The notes beneath the pieces are model-generated. The model saw only the letters and a program-made list of their open reading frames with translations, did no database searches and was not told the DNA's origin. The position numbers and the translations under genes were made by a program. From Gonapodya sp. JEL0774 (taxonomy: Eukaryota; Monoblepharomycota; Monoblepharidomycetes; Monoblepharidales; Gonapodyaceae), in the NCBI GenBank assembly GCA_027604505.1, contig JADIIX010000042.1, forward strand, positions 99,176 through 163,175: 64,000 bases of DNA. Direction: 5' to 3'. Positions 44,577 through 56,900 of this stretch are shown here, one piece after another (position 1 is the stretch's first letter; every line of letters starts with the position of its first letter).

Positions 44577-47500
44577 TTATCTTACACGGTCCCACTTCTT
44601 CGAAACAATTTTCGAACTCTCACCTTTCTTCACAGCGTGCTCCCCTACTCCGTCGGGTACATTACTCACACCACTCTGTGTCGGCTTCTCCTTACCCTCT
44701 TTTCGAGCCTTCTCCCCTTGCGCCATACTCTCGTACACTCTCCGCCTCATCACAAGTCTTGCCTGATTTCGCATCTTTCCCTGCCATGCCTTCGAAATCT
44801 TTGGTGTGGGCCGTTTCTCGTCGGCATCCTCCAGTCGATCGAGAGGATTGGCAGTGCCGAAACGGCGGGCATACAGCGGATGAAGTAGGGCAATGACTTG
44901 CGTAGACGGATCGGTGATAGGAGAGAAGGGAGGCGGGGCCGGGTATTGATGAGGGACGGAGGATCCGTCGGCCGAAGAGGTCGACACGGAGAGGTCGACA
45001 ACCACCTCACGCTTATGGAGCATGGCTCGCAGCTTTGAACGCGTCGACTCTGCTTTCTTGCGCCAGAGTTCTTGAGGAATCTGATGCAAAGAAGTGGGTC
45101 ATCGACACATCAACTAACTTTCTGAGAATTCGGACCGCCAACCCACCTGACCAACCTCGATACCAAGCTCTTTGAGTCCCAAAAAGTCGAACTCAGGATC
45201 TCCCAGGTTCCCAAACACAAAAGCATCGTCGTCCTCTGCCCAATCACCCTGTTCCACGTCCTCTGCAGCCATACTGTCGAAGTGCACCAGCTGGTCCCAC
45301 TTATGTTCCAATTTTCGTCTCAATTCTGCAACTTTCTGCCCGTGGCGGAGAATGTCCACACGAATGTAATGTGAGAGCTGGTTCAGGGACTCAACTCCGT
45401 TGTGCAAAAGTGTGTGTCGTAGAATTTCCTGGGATTGTTTAGTTTAAGTTTAGTGGTTGATCAGATTATGTCCATTCGTGACAGGTATGATTCAACATAC
45501 CTCTTCTGACATCTTGCCTCCGTACCCGTCCAAATAGATCCGCGCCACTTTCCCTAGATTCATCATATACTGTCCCATTACGTCAGAAAGTTCCCGCAAG
45601 GCTTCCCCGCTACTGCCCTGAAACCCATTATGCACCAGGACCCGCGCCACCGCACGGCGAAGAAGCTGCTCCGCAGTAGTAGACGTAAGCAGAGGCAGCG
45701 CACGGGCGTGCCGAGGTTTCTTGTTGGGTGCAGTAGTCACCAATGGAGGATCCGGAGGTACAGTTTGGGAGGGTGCGCCGGGTTGTTCATTCTAATCACG
45801 AAGGACAGATAACATGAAGTCATGGCTGCATACGATCATGCAAACTCACTACTTTAGCAACAATCCTCGAATGCACATCCTGAATGTTTTTGAACTCGAG
45901 AGTATTAGCATCCATACGTGCCGCCAGACCCTTTCCTTTCCTTCCGGAAGGAAACGGCAGAGACCTTGCATAGTCCGCGTAGGTTTCGGAGCTGAGCATT
46001 CGAGCGACGATACCGCAAAATTAACAAAAAAAAAAAAAACTAAAACTCTGTGGTGTGCTTGAGAATTCACCTTCTCGGTTCATTGTTGCCAGCGTTTGAG
46101 GGCACTTTCCCACTCCACGCTTCCATGTCCCATACGGTGCCCCCCCATCCCACATTTCGCACACCTCGCACCTTCAGATCAGGGACAACTGCTACTGGAA
46201 AGTAAAGTTCGGGGAGAAACATCCCTTCGCAGTCTTCCGAGTCCTCTGTTGTCACTGCCGCGAACGCATTCACATAGCGACTTCTCGATTCTTGAGTTTG
46301 CGATGCAGCTGATTTGCCCTTGCCCTTCACTTTTGATACATACTCTGCGGTTCCCACCGTTTTCATGATGTCCCATCGTGCTGCGACCATGTCCTTTTCC
46401 CATCGGCGCCTTGCCCTATCCGCCTCCTCGACAAACTTCCCCATATCTTCGCGAGTTCTCACCATCGCATCCCTTGCTCCAAAACCACACTTCTCTGTCC
46501 CATGGGGAAACACGCTTTCCAACAAACTCAACCGGGCCCCGAACGTTGAGCTTCGCCACATTTCTTCCTGCAGGTCTGCCATTCTTGGCGCTTCCGGCGG
46601 CTCTGCGGAAGGAGCTGTTGGTAACTCGCTAACGAGTTCTTCGAGTGACGGTTCCATGTCTGGGTCCCTTGGCTCCGGTGGAGAAGCAACAGGTTCTTGT
46701 GCAGTTGTCCCCGACAGATTGGATGGTTGGGGAGTACACCCCCGAGCTTCTTCCGATGATCGAATACCTGCAGATTGAACATCGAAGTCATCCACCTTCT
46801 GCTGCAAATTGTCGGCCGTTTTTAAATCATCCGTGACTGCAAAAGCATTAAGATGTGGAAGCACACCCAAGTCCATCGACAACTCATCCGGTGGCCTGCT
46901 CATGTCGGGGTCAAATAGCTTTCCATTAATACGAGCTAATTCTGGATCCACTGTCGAAAGTTGCTTGGGGGACCCATCGCCCGAGTCATTTTGCCCATTG
47001 TCAGATTTATTGTGCAAAGTAGTGTCAGGTGGTGTATTTGTTTGTTCGTCGTTATCATCCTCGCTTTCCAAGCCCAATTCCACTGCAAGACTTTTATCGT
47101 ATGCAAAGGGGTCCGACGGCAGTGCATCACCGGCCCGTGATTTGCCTGAGACTAACGAATCGGCAGTTTTGTTTCCCGACAGACCCTCACCCATGGAAAC
47201 ATCACCGTCACTCGTTACATCGCCGTCTTGATCACGCGACCTCGAAAGTGGCGTGCTTTTACTGGGTGCAGTCATTGACCCTTTCGAAGAAGCCTTTTTG
47301 GATTTTCCTGAGGCTCGCTGCGGTGCGGAAGAATTCTTTTTGGAGTTCGCAGACTTTGATGCTGTCTTGGAGCCATTGACACGAGAGCCACCTGGTACAG
47401 TCTTGGTGGACCGATTGGAGACTCGAGAATTGTCGGTGGGATGTTCTACAAAGAGGAGTGCCAGACAAACATTCCAATCAGACTGATACACCTAACGCTG

Positions 47501-49048
47501 TTGATGAGATGACATTACCTTCGTCGCTCTCATCTTCAGGTTCCGGAGCTTCCGCTTGGGGCTCCTCATACCCATGCATCCTTGCCACGATGCGCACGAT
47601 GATCTTAATATCCGGAACAGACTTCAGGAGTTCTTCGGCCTTCTCCCGCATTGCATCAGCGTGCGCTCGGAATACAGATCCTTTGGGATTGTATGTGTGG
47701 GCGTTGGACCAGATTAAATTGAGGTCTTGGGCAAATTGGGCTTTGGATATGTAGTAGAGACTCTTGAGGTTTTTGGACATGGTGGTAAGATCCATAGGGC
47801 GCTTGATGACTATTGACAAACAAGCCACACTGTGACGTAAGCATCAACAAGAAGCTCTTGGATATTGCGTACCGTCATAGTAATCCGGAACATCTTTTTT
47901 CTGGACCTTGGTGAGAAACGGATACGAATGTTCCTTGTACGCCTTCAACTCGGTAAGCACCTTGTCGAGCGCTTCATAGAGTTCTTCCTGCCCAACGCGA
48001 GAATCTGAGGCCCACTTTGAGCGAGAAGATGCAGGGCGAATATCAGCAAGGAGTGCGCGCATTTCGCGAGCGAGAGCTGGGGGGAGTTTGGCGTCGATTT
48101 CAGCGATGAGATGCTGCGATATCCAGCAGTGTATGAATTGGTAAATCGAGACGTGTGTGAATGGGTGAGCCGCGTTGCGTACGGATATATGCTTCGGATC
48201 TGAATGACGGTGTCAAGTTGAGAGAACATATTCCAACCACTTACCTTGCGCCCAGAAAGACTCGCGTCGCTTTGCAATACTGAATTGCTCTGTCTTTGGC
48301 TCGTCGTCCCGCCAGAAAGAGTTCCGTCTTTGGATGCTGCCCCTCCGGCAGAGGTTCCAGCTGCAGCTCCTGCATTGCTTCGCATGCGCTCCAGGTCGGC
48401 GCAATCCGTGCGTCGCTGCAAAAGAGTTCGATAGAGCAAAGGCTCATGTTCGAGTGTGTAAAAGCGGGTGTCCAAGGGTGGTAGTGGTGCTGGAGTGTGT
48501 GAAGAGCGAAGCACAAAAGCAAGATCCGGTTTATCCAAGCTCAGATTTTAAGGAATTTGCTTTACATTGTTGAGAGAATATGAAATAATACCTGGTGTTT
48601 GTATCGCTCCATCGATGCTGTTCTGGTGTGCCGGTAGTTGCTGCTGCCGCGCAGTCGACTCCTGACGAGCACTAAATGGCCCGTTCAATGAAATTTTCAA
48701 GAGATCTTTCGTCACGGAGTCGGAAGAGTCCAGTTGGGCGAACAGTGAAGGCACAAGTTGCTCGAATATCAACGTTCTGGTGACAAGTGATGCACGCAGA
48801 ATATCATCAAGACTCGGTAATGTTGCAACTTGTGGAACATTACCCTCGTCACCATTTTGCGAATGCGATTGACGTTCCGACATCTGAAACGCTGCGAGGA
48901 TTGCATCGCAATTGGGTGCAATGAAGTCTTCAAAGACCTCCTGAGATTCCAAACTCCGTTTGAAGACTGTGAGTTCGATTGGCGACAGAAACTTTCGCAC
49001 GATTCCAGCCCCGTCAAGTAACTGGCACACGGCGTATATTCGGTCCAT
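44577..49048 (-). CDS. SPT7: SAGA complex subunit Spt7 (bromodomain and histone fold)
   Basis: Nine exons (49048-48592, 48489-48245, 48113-47873, 47809-47519, 47445-46071, 45991-45850, 45791-45501, 45428-45147, 45080-44577) give 1275 residues. A bromodomain lies at ~290-390: VIKRPMDLTTMSKNLKSL, FAQDLNLIWSNAHTYNP, FRAHADAM. A long acidic and Ser-rich middle follows, then a histone fold at ~945-1000 (AEQLLRRAVARVLVHNGF, MGQYMMNLGKVARIYLDGY) and the Spt7 C-terminal region ending in a basic tail. Spt7 scaffolds SAGA, pairs through its histone fold with a TAF10-type partner and binds acetyl-lysine. Length is close to the yeast protein. Intron 1's acceptor (CTCCAG at 48490) was fixed by phase; a nearer AG breaks the frame. 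Confidence 0.92.
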
Positions 49049-49433
49049 CGCAGCTGGACAGGCAGAGGACCACCGTCACCCAGCTTACCTGCAATGTGTG
49101 TGATATACGAGCATCACGATTCCACAAACATACAATTATAATATTGAAATGAAGAACCTCATCGGCTCTATTATGTAGTTTCTTTGAGGTTGCCCGTTGA
49201 ATCGAATACGTAAAAAGGTACACGTAGGTACTTCTGTCGTAGATGCTTCGTCTTCTGAAAGATTAAAATTGAAACTGTATTCAAGAATGGACGATGAGTT
49301 CGGTTCGTTCGTTTTCAACAGCAGCTTTTGCGCGGTCATGGTGGTGGTGGGGATCACGGTCCTCTATGGAGGGGATGATGAATGTTATCATGATCAGTTC
49401 ATCCAACGTTGGAACATAATCTTGTTTTTTCTC

Positions 49434-51893
49434 ATGGGCCGCCAAAGAACGACGAAGCCAGTTGCCAGCTCCATGGCTGCGTTAGACAATCATTCCATCA
49501 CCCCATCACAAGTGTCATTGGCCGATGCCGTTTCTGTCAGAGATGCTTCTCCAGCACCACTACCAACGCTCCACGCATCCAACCCCTTCGCCGCTCTCAG
49601 ACTTCAAAGATCTGCGAAGAAAAATTCAAATTTGGCTGTCGCTCCTCCCAAGTTGCCTGCCGAAGCCGCTGGTACTGATGTATCATTAGCTGAAAACTCG
49701 CAACTGGACCTGACTTCGAGGAAGCGCAAGCGGGAATCCCAAGCCCCTCCATCTCCACGCACTGTCACTCCTCGACCACGCTCTACCACTCGCTCTGCAC
49801 CTGACTCAGGTAGCGGGGAAGTGCATTATGTCGATGTTTCATCCATCAAGCTATCGGAGCGGAATGTCCGCACCCTCCCAGAACTTGCCGGAGATGTATG
49901 TGTGATTGGATTGATGGAAGGCGAGGTTAGTTTTGGGGGAGCTCTTCCACATACCGTGGTACATGTTCTTTTAACAAACAGTTTGGGAACGTATTTGGAA
50001 ACAAGACTCTCGCCTTTCGTGGAACGGTCGGACTTGCTCCTATTCGCGGTTCTGTCCGCGTTAATGGATTCACATATACGGCACCACCTGCACTCGCCTC
50101 GACTCTGCTTGGCGGCGAGCGGGAGGCTGCCCTACTTGCAGCCGAGGCACTAGAGTTCTACCCTTGCTTTGCACCCAAAAACACTCCTGCTCTTGTACTA
50201 GAATGTGTTTCTGGTGTAAAACGTGAAGACTGCTCAAAGAGGTCTCCTTTGTGCGAAACAGACGCTTTGCCAGCCTCAGGACTGCCGGAACGAAGACAAT
50301 CGCATTCGGAACACGAGAGTGAGGAATTGATTGTGGTCGCACAATGGGGCGTTTAAATCTCACGAAGTGCGGTCACTTTAGAAAGAACAAGCACTAGTCG
50401 AGCGCACTCAGCAGCGTCTCTCCACAACCTCTACAAGGCACTGCTGCCCATCACCTCGTCAGCACCACCATTCTCCGCCGTCATCGCTCTTTCCTCTGCA
50501 TTATTTATGGGGCTCGATGGTGTGGCAGTCTATGGAGGTGGATGGAAGGATCTTTGGGGCATTCGAGATCCCCTGGAAGAGGAAGGAGCAGCTCAAATTG
50601 GATTGGACGTGAACGGTTTCATGCCGGTGAGCAACCGCGCCAAGACGTTTCTCTGCATAAATAAATTTGCAAACCTCGAAACTCTCATTTTAGCTGCTCC
50701 GAAGCCCATATAACTTCCCCATCCTACAGACCCCCTCCGATTTCTTTTCAATTTTACCACCTACTATACCACAGCCATCATCCCCACCAACAATTGCAGT
50801 TCTTGGGGCGAAGAACTCAGGAAAATCAACGCTAGCTCGATTTCTGGCCAACCTCCTCTTGTCGCAGTTTGGCAGAGTACAATGGCTCGAATGCGACCCT
50901 GGTCAACCCGAAGTGTGCCCTATCGGCTGTGTAGGATTGGTGACGCGGATACATCCTCTCAATGGTCAGTTGCTGTCGTACATAACTCTCCAACCCGCAA
51001 AACCGAAGTATTGATCAATCATTGGGATAGGGCAACCCGCTGCGAACGTCCCTCTTTCAGTACAATCTCCCGATCGCTGGCTCTTCCTTGGCTCTACCAC
51101 TCCAAAAACTGACCCTGACTATTACATCGCCTGTCTGACGGACCTTCTCAGCCACCGTGACCCTGCAATCCCTCTCGTTGCTAACTTGCATGGATGGACC
51201 CGTGGTATGGGTCTGGACATGACCTTGGGTCTGATTGCCACGCTAGGACCCACAACAGCAGTGGAATTGGTGCCCTCTGGAGCTTCGGCGGATGTGCTCC
51301 CCCACGTGCACTCGGTTTCACCCGATACTTTATGCCATGCTCTACAATCCCCGGCTCGTTCTTTGGGTCACAAGAAAGCCGATCCTGCCGAGCTACGACA
51401 ATTGAATATGCTCGTGCACTTGCATCAGTGTCACTCGAATCCATCCGCGCCATACACTCTCGCACGGCGTCAATCGCGTTGGGACTTCTCTCTTTCCCGC
51501 TCTCTGTCCCACCGCGTTCCTTTGTGTGCACCGCTATCAGCGCTTTCTATTCGCGTACTGCACAACGACGTGACACCTGCACAAGCGGTGCGTGCCATCG
51601 AGGGAACACTCGTAGGGTTGTGCGAGGAACGTCATCCAGCTCCCCACGGATCGCAGAGTGTGCGACCACTCGTGCACCCTACCTCATTGCCTTGTGTTCC
51701 TTCAGAAACATCGTGCGTTGGTCTTGGGCTCGTGCGAGGATTCGACGAAGACTCAGGCCATCTTCTGCTTGCAACGGGCTTATCGGTTTTGGAAGTGGCC
51801 CATGGGCGAGTCAATACCCTGGTTCGAGGTAGTACAGGGATGGAACTCGGAGTCAGCGCATACTTGAGAGGATGGGAGGTGAATGCACATTAA
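49434..51893 (+). CDS. GRC3: Polynucleotide 5'-hydroxyl-kinase Grc3
   Basis: Five exons (49434-49925, 49982-50318, 50382-50626, 50694-50964, 51061-51893) give 725 residues, or 712 from ATG 49473. The Clp1/Grc3 core is present: a basic N-terminus (KRKRES), VYGGGWKDLWG, the P-loop IAVLGAKNSGKSTLARF, WLECDPGQPEVCPIGCVGLV, RWLFLGSTTPKTDPDYY and LVANLHGWTRGMGLDM. The C-terminal part has GTLVGLCEERH and GLGLVRGFDEDSGHLLLATG. Grc3 phosphorylates the 5'-OH of the ITS2 cleavage product together with Las1 during rRNA processing. Several in-frame ATGs precede the conserved part (49287, 49434, 49473), so the start is uncertain. The gene is head-to-head with SPT7. Confidence 0.9.
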
Positions 51894-52202
51894 ACAGGTG
51901 GTTTGAACCCGAGTAAAGCTGAAATTTGTCCATCCTTCCAGCACCTCCGCGAAATTCCTTTTCTCACTTGTCATTTCTATGAAGGCGTTGGTGCAGTTGG
52001 CAGGAGGGTGCGACACGATTTGAAGCGACGAAAGGCTAACGGGAACGATGGCGGAAGATACGAAGACGCGGCATGACTCTGATGACTGAGACTTCGTCAT
52101 GAACAACATTTATGCTGACGAAAGTTATTGCATATATATCTGCTGAACTCGTTATAATTGCAAGAGTTCCAGACATGCGATCACATTCGAAGCGGTCAAC
52201 TA

Positions 52203-53334
52203 TCAAGAATCACTTTCGAAAGAAGTTTTAGAATGTTTGATAACTCTTGAAAGACTGATTCTGGAACTCACCTTCTTGCTGCCGCCATCAATCTTGTACC
52301 GAATCTCCTGTTGTAGTTGTCGTTGCTTTTCCACCTCTACCAAGTTTTGCACCGATCTTAGCTCATTGACAATGTCACGAGTTTTCCCAAAATACACGTC
52401 TTGCAAGGAGCCACGGAGGCGCAATTCCATGTCCTCAACAAGACGGCCGATATTTGTCACATGAGTGTTTTCGGCATCAAGAGGAGAATCTTGCTCGTTC
52501 TTCAAACAAACGACAGAAGTGTTAACAGTGATCCGGTCGGCGACTGTTAGAAAATTCACCTGACGGGTCAAGCTTCCAGCGAGACTGAAATTTCCCAAAG
52601 TAGGCTTAGCAGTCGATATGTACAGCAGGATGGTCGATGTCAGCTTGTAGTGAGCTTGTCGAGCACCAGCCTTTTCTTGGACCTCAACAACATGAATTGA
52701 GTCCCATGTGCCTTTCACTTTAGTAGCATCATCGGAGACTTTGGCCTCTGCTTTCAATACCGTGTAGCATGGACGAAAGTTCAACGCGTCTTTACCGACC
52801 TTTCTTTATAAGAACAACGGATGCAAACCCTTCTTCCAGGTCCCACATATATACAGACGACACGCCTCCCTCGTAGTATCTAAGGTCACACAAAATGGTT
52901 TGGCATCATGATACGGTCGCCAGAAAAATACGAAGTGGATCCTACAATTCGCGATAGGTATCGAAAGCTTCGTTGGCTGTCACTTCCAATTTCCGAAGTT
53001 TAGGAGAAGGGATTGCGCCGTCCGCAAGAGGCGGATCAAATTCATTGGACCAAGGGGACCTGGAAACGATTGAACGAATAGACGCAATCGGTTTCTACCG
53101 CCCCGCTGGCTTGAACGCACCTGTACGAATCTCCGTCCCTATTGTAATCACACAAAAGATACTCTCGTCCTGTTTTTTTGCATTTCTGTACTTTCAAAGG
53201 CTGGTCCACGGCGGAAAGGAGTTCCTCGGTGAGGTGTGGTGCAAGTTCGATAAGGTTTGCAAGGTTCTCCTCCACGCGGTTTGGCGGAAGGCGCCGCATA
53301 AGATCCAGAGCAGAGTCAAGATCACTTTGGTCTC
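52203..53334 (-). CDS. CAP2: F-actin capping protein subunit beta (5' exon unresolved)
   Basis: The homology is unmistakable. The supported coding starts at 53334 with [17 protein letters not shown], then [131 protein letters not shown] and [16 protein letters not shown]. The stop is at 52203. The beta subunit pairs with alpha to cap barbed ends of actin filaments. The initiating exon must be very short and end in phase 1. Candidates are ATG 53509 (donor GTGTCC) or an ATG near 53478 (donor GTCCTC); neither donor is convincing. The rest splices cleanly with GT-AG introns. Confidence 0.9.
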
Positions 53335-53948
53335 CTGATGTCGTGACAAGAGGAACAGGTAGAGAACATGTTGACAATGATGTCACGCAGTTGTGGATTT
53401 TCAACGCCGAAACGTCGACGACATCCACAAATGAAATGAGGACGGAAAATGAGCTTTTTAATTGTCATCTGAGCAGGTGTCAGAGGACACGAGGAGAATG
53501 TAGTTCCATCCAGCCAGAGATTGAGTCTTGAATGGGACACTCCCACAACCAACCGCGCAGTCCACCCAACATGCCCACGACAGCAGGACAGGATCACAGC
53601 AACCCATTTAATTACTAGGGTACTGGTAAGTTCATCCGAAGCGTAGCCCATTTCCAACATGTGACAGACCCAACTGAGAGGAACCATTGTTGATGATGTG
53701 AACCAGCTGCTCACCCATTGACAGGAAGGGTTGCAAGATGCAAAATTGAGTAGCGTCTCAGGCCACCAGGTCCGGCGAATCGAGAGAATCCCACAAGTGG
53801 AAGTTTTCAGGTGATATAACTACGGTATGTAACTGTCATGAGGAACCCAACAACCACCCCCCTCAAGCCATTTCTCGTTATTGTCGCCTTGAGTGATTTT
53901 TTCCAAATGGTGTGCTTGCATGGTATATAGTGACGAAGGTATCATTGC

Positions 53949-56900
53949 CTACTCAAAAAGATTCTCCAATCCAAAATTGCTCTCCTTTTCCTCCTCAGTA
54001 GATTCATGTTTAGAAGATTTGCCATTGAGTGAATACCGTTGCGACGGGGAGTTCCAGAGAAGCTTCGCCTTTGCAGCATGCAGAGTCGTAAGGTCTTCGC
54101 GCTTGAACCACTGGGATATGGAAACCTGAAAACACCACATCACCAGGCCATTATGAAGTCAAAAAGTATTGGACAACAGCGCCCGCTTCCTTCTTCACAC
54201 GTACGCCTGTGACTGTTGACAATAATCTTCTCATCGTCGAAACTTGATCTTTGAGGGAGTTCTTTGTGACAAATTGCTTATCGAAATCCTAATTCACGGT
54301 AGCGCACAACCATAAATGTAAGAAGAACACTGGTGGGCGAATGCATCGTAGTTTACTCACCAAAATTTGTTGGGGATCCATTTCCGGCAATGTGGCGAGA
54401 ATCTCCCGTGGAATGTTCGACACAGGTCTAAGAGACGAATAGAGCTCCGTGATAGCAGTCAGAAGATCACCTTGCATTTCAGTATGATACGGGTCATGTA
54501 GTGCCTGAAATGAGCCGACCATGAGTCTCACCTAAGCTGAATGGATATCGCATGTCAATTGCTCAACGTTACCTTCAACAAAGCACTGAATACATCTTTG
54601 CCCAGATATTCATGAAACTCAAGATGATGCGACAAATACGCATTGAGCCGACTCGTGAGCCGCACTCCTGCTTTCGCTGCAACCGAGTCAGGTTGAATTA
54701 CGATTGTGAGCACGGAAGTAAGGAGAGGTTGCCGGATGTGCTGGAAACATACATTGAGTATTTGAGAGTGGACTTGAATATTGGGATGCGAATGTAGCTT
54801 ACTGGGTGCGAGAGGACAAACTCGGCCAACTCTTTATGTAAAAATTCCGGAGCAGGAACATTAGGGGTCGCGCGGGGAGTTTTCTTCGGCTGTTCTACGA
54901 CATCCTTCGCCGCCTGCGCCGCTGTTCAGTAAAGTTTGCAGTCAGTAATCATGATAGTGAACGAGCACTTCACAGATATGTGAAAGTTATACCATTGGGA
55001 TCTGGTTTCTTCAAGTCGAATACTTGAAAGATCAAATCGGCAAAGGATCGAGTAAGCATCCGCAGCAACGTCTCGTGCACAATTTCGTCCGTTATCTCAT
55101 TCTCGTCCTCTTGGCTATCGTCACCATCCATGCTCTCGTTGCTGTGCATTTGATATCTCAATTTTGTTCACTGCGACGAAACGATTAAACAGGACTCACT
55201 CGGGTTGCGCATCGCTGGTAGTTCCTCGGATGCCGTTCGCCGCCATGACCTTCCAATCTGCGTCTAATTTCCTTCCGACGAAATCAAACAGCGGAGGGAG
55301 CATCTGCCCCAAGAGTGGAGAGAAATACTCTGGTGGACAAAGGAGGATAAGAGGGCGGAGCACATTATTTATTAGAATCCGCCAGTGGCGGTCCTCCATG
55401 TACGTCGGAGTCGGAAACAAAGACGGAATGAGCGATTCTCGGAAAATTGGATTGCCATAGAGATCGTTCGCACAAAATGGCAGGATACCCAGTACATGAT
55501 ATCTGATTCAAAGGGCTGTCATTCTCTCAAGAAAATCCAAATTAGGAAGAATTAGAGCAGCATGAACACTCACAGAGCTTCTCGGACGTTCGTTAGCATG
55601 GATCGAAATGTCGATATGTACTGTATCATGCTTTGCTGACCCTGCTCTCCGTGACTTTGTTTGATTTGCAGACCTGCGAAGAGAACGTCATTCGAATTTC
55701 TGGTATTTCACACAACGAAGAAGGTATTCCCACCCAACGCAAGCCTCTTCTCGTTCTGGCTAATGGCAAGGACTTCTCGCAACTCCCTAGCGTAAGGTTC
55801 CCAATAGGCTAAGTCCCATATGAGGTGAATAATTCTGCATAAGAGTGGAATGGTGGTAGAAATGAGCCATGTTCGAAAATCTCCATCAGCTGGGCCTCAC
55901 CTAGCAAACCCCATCAGCGAAGGAATGATTTGGGGTAAAAAGGGAATCCAGAGATTGACAATTGACGGGTCGTCCGATTTCTTGTGGATTGTAATTATCA
56001 TCGTCGAGTGAAAGTTTAAAAACAAAATCTTGGAAACACGAAACGCACTGATCGTCTGTGTACTTCTAAGGTCCGCTTCAGAAACATCCACAAAGATTGT
56101 ACTAGATAATGCAGCTACACGCGGTTTCTGTGGGGAAAAGTAACCGATGCCACGCATTAAACAACTGCCCACCTTTCGCCTTGTGAACTCAGAATCCTTC
56201 AACACCTTTAGTGTTATGGGATCAAGTAATTTGACGAGCGGGATATCTAATCTCCCGTCCATTTGCTTGATACAGTCAGAGACTTGAGCGCAACCCAAAA
56301 ATTGCAAAAAGCTTGCTGGTGACGAGAGCACCTGAGAGAAGCCAGATGAAGACCAATCCGAAATGTACGGTTCCGCGACACTATTAAAGAGGTTTTGCTT
56401 GTGGTCGGCCGGATAAGAAGAAAAGTATCTGAGAAGGGTGCGATATTATTGTCGGAATCGGGAAGGTTCCTCAGCCAACGAGCACGTACATTATGCACAT
56501 TGCGAAATCCACCATCTGTGTCTTCTCCAAGTCAGTTAGAGTCCCACCTTCAAATATCCTCCCGATTTGCTCTGTAATCTTGTCATAGAAGCTCATGAAA
56601 GTGTCCGGCATCGCTGTTCCCAACTTAATGAGTCCACCAATAGCGTGGGCGCGAACTTCCCGCGCTTCAACTCCCCGGTTGGTGTTCGGGACAACTGTTT
56701 CGTCAGCGTACACAAAATACGAATACGAGAACAATTTTTCAACGCTGGCAAACAGCAAATGCGGTGGTGTGTTCGAGGATTCTGCTATCGTTACCGTCAA
56801 TCCGTTGACCGCACGGATCACACTAGGTACCTATAACGCAAATCGGTTCCAATTCTGGTAATGATGTAAGAGAAATGTTGCAAAATGTCACCGACTTTTG

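Noticed and set aside
48241-48522. Alternative SPT7 frame using the AG at ~48540
   Set aside because: That acceptor shifts the frame; CTCCAG at 48490 restores phase and gives sensible coding.
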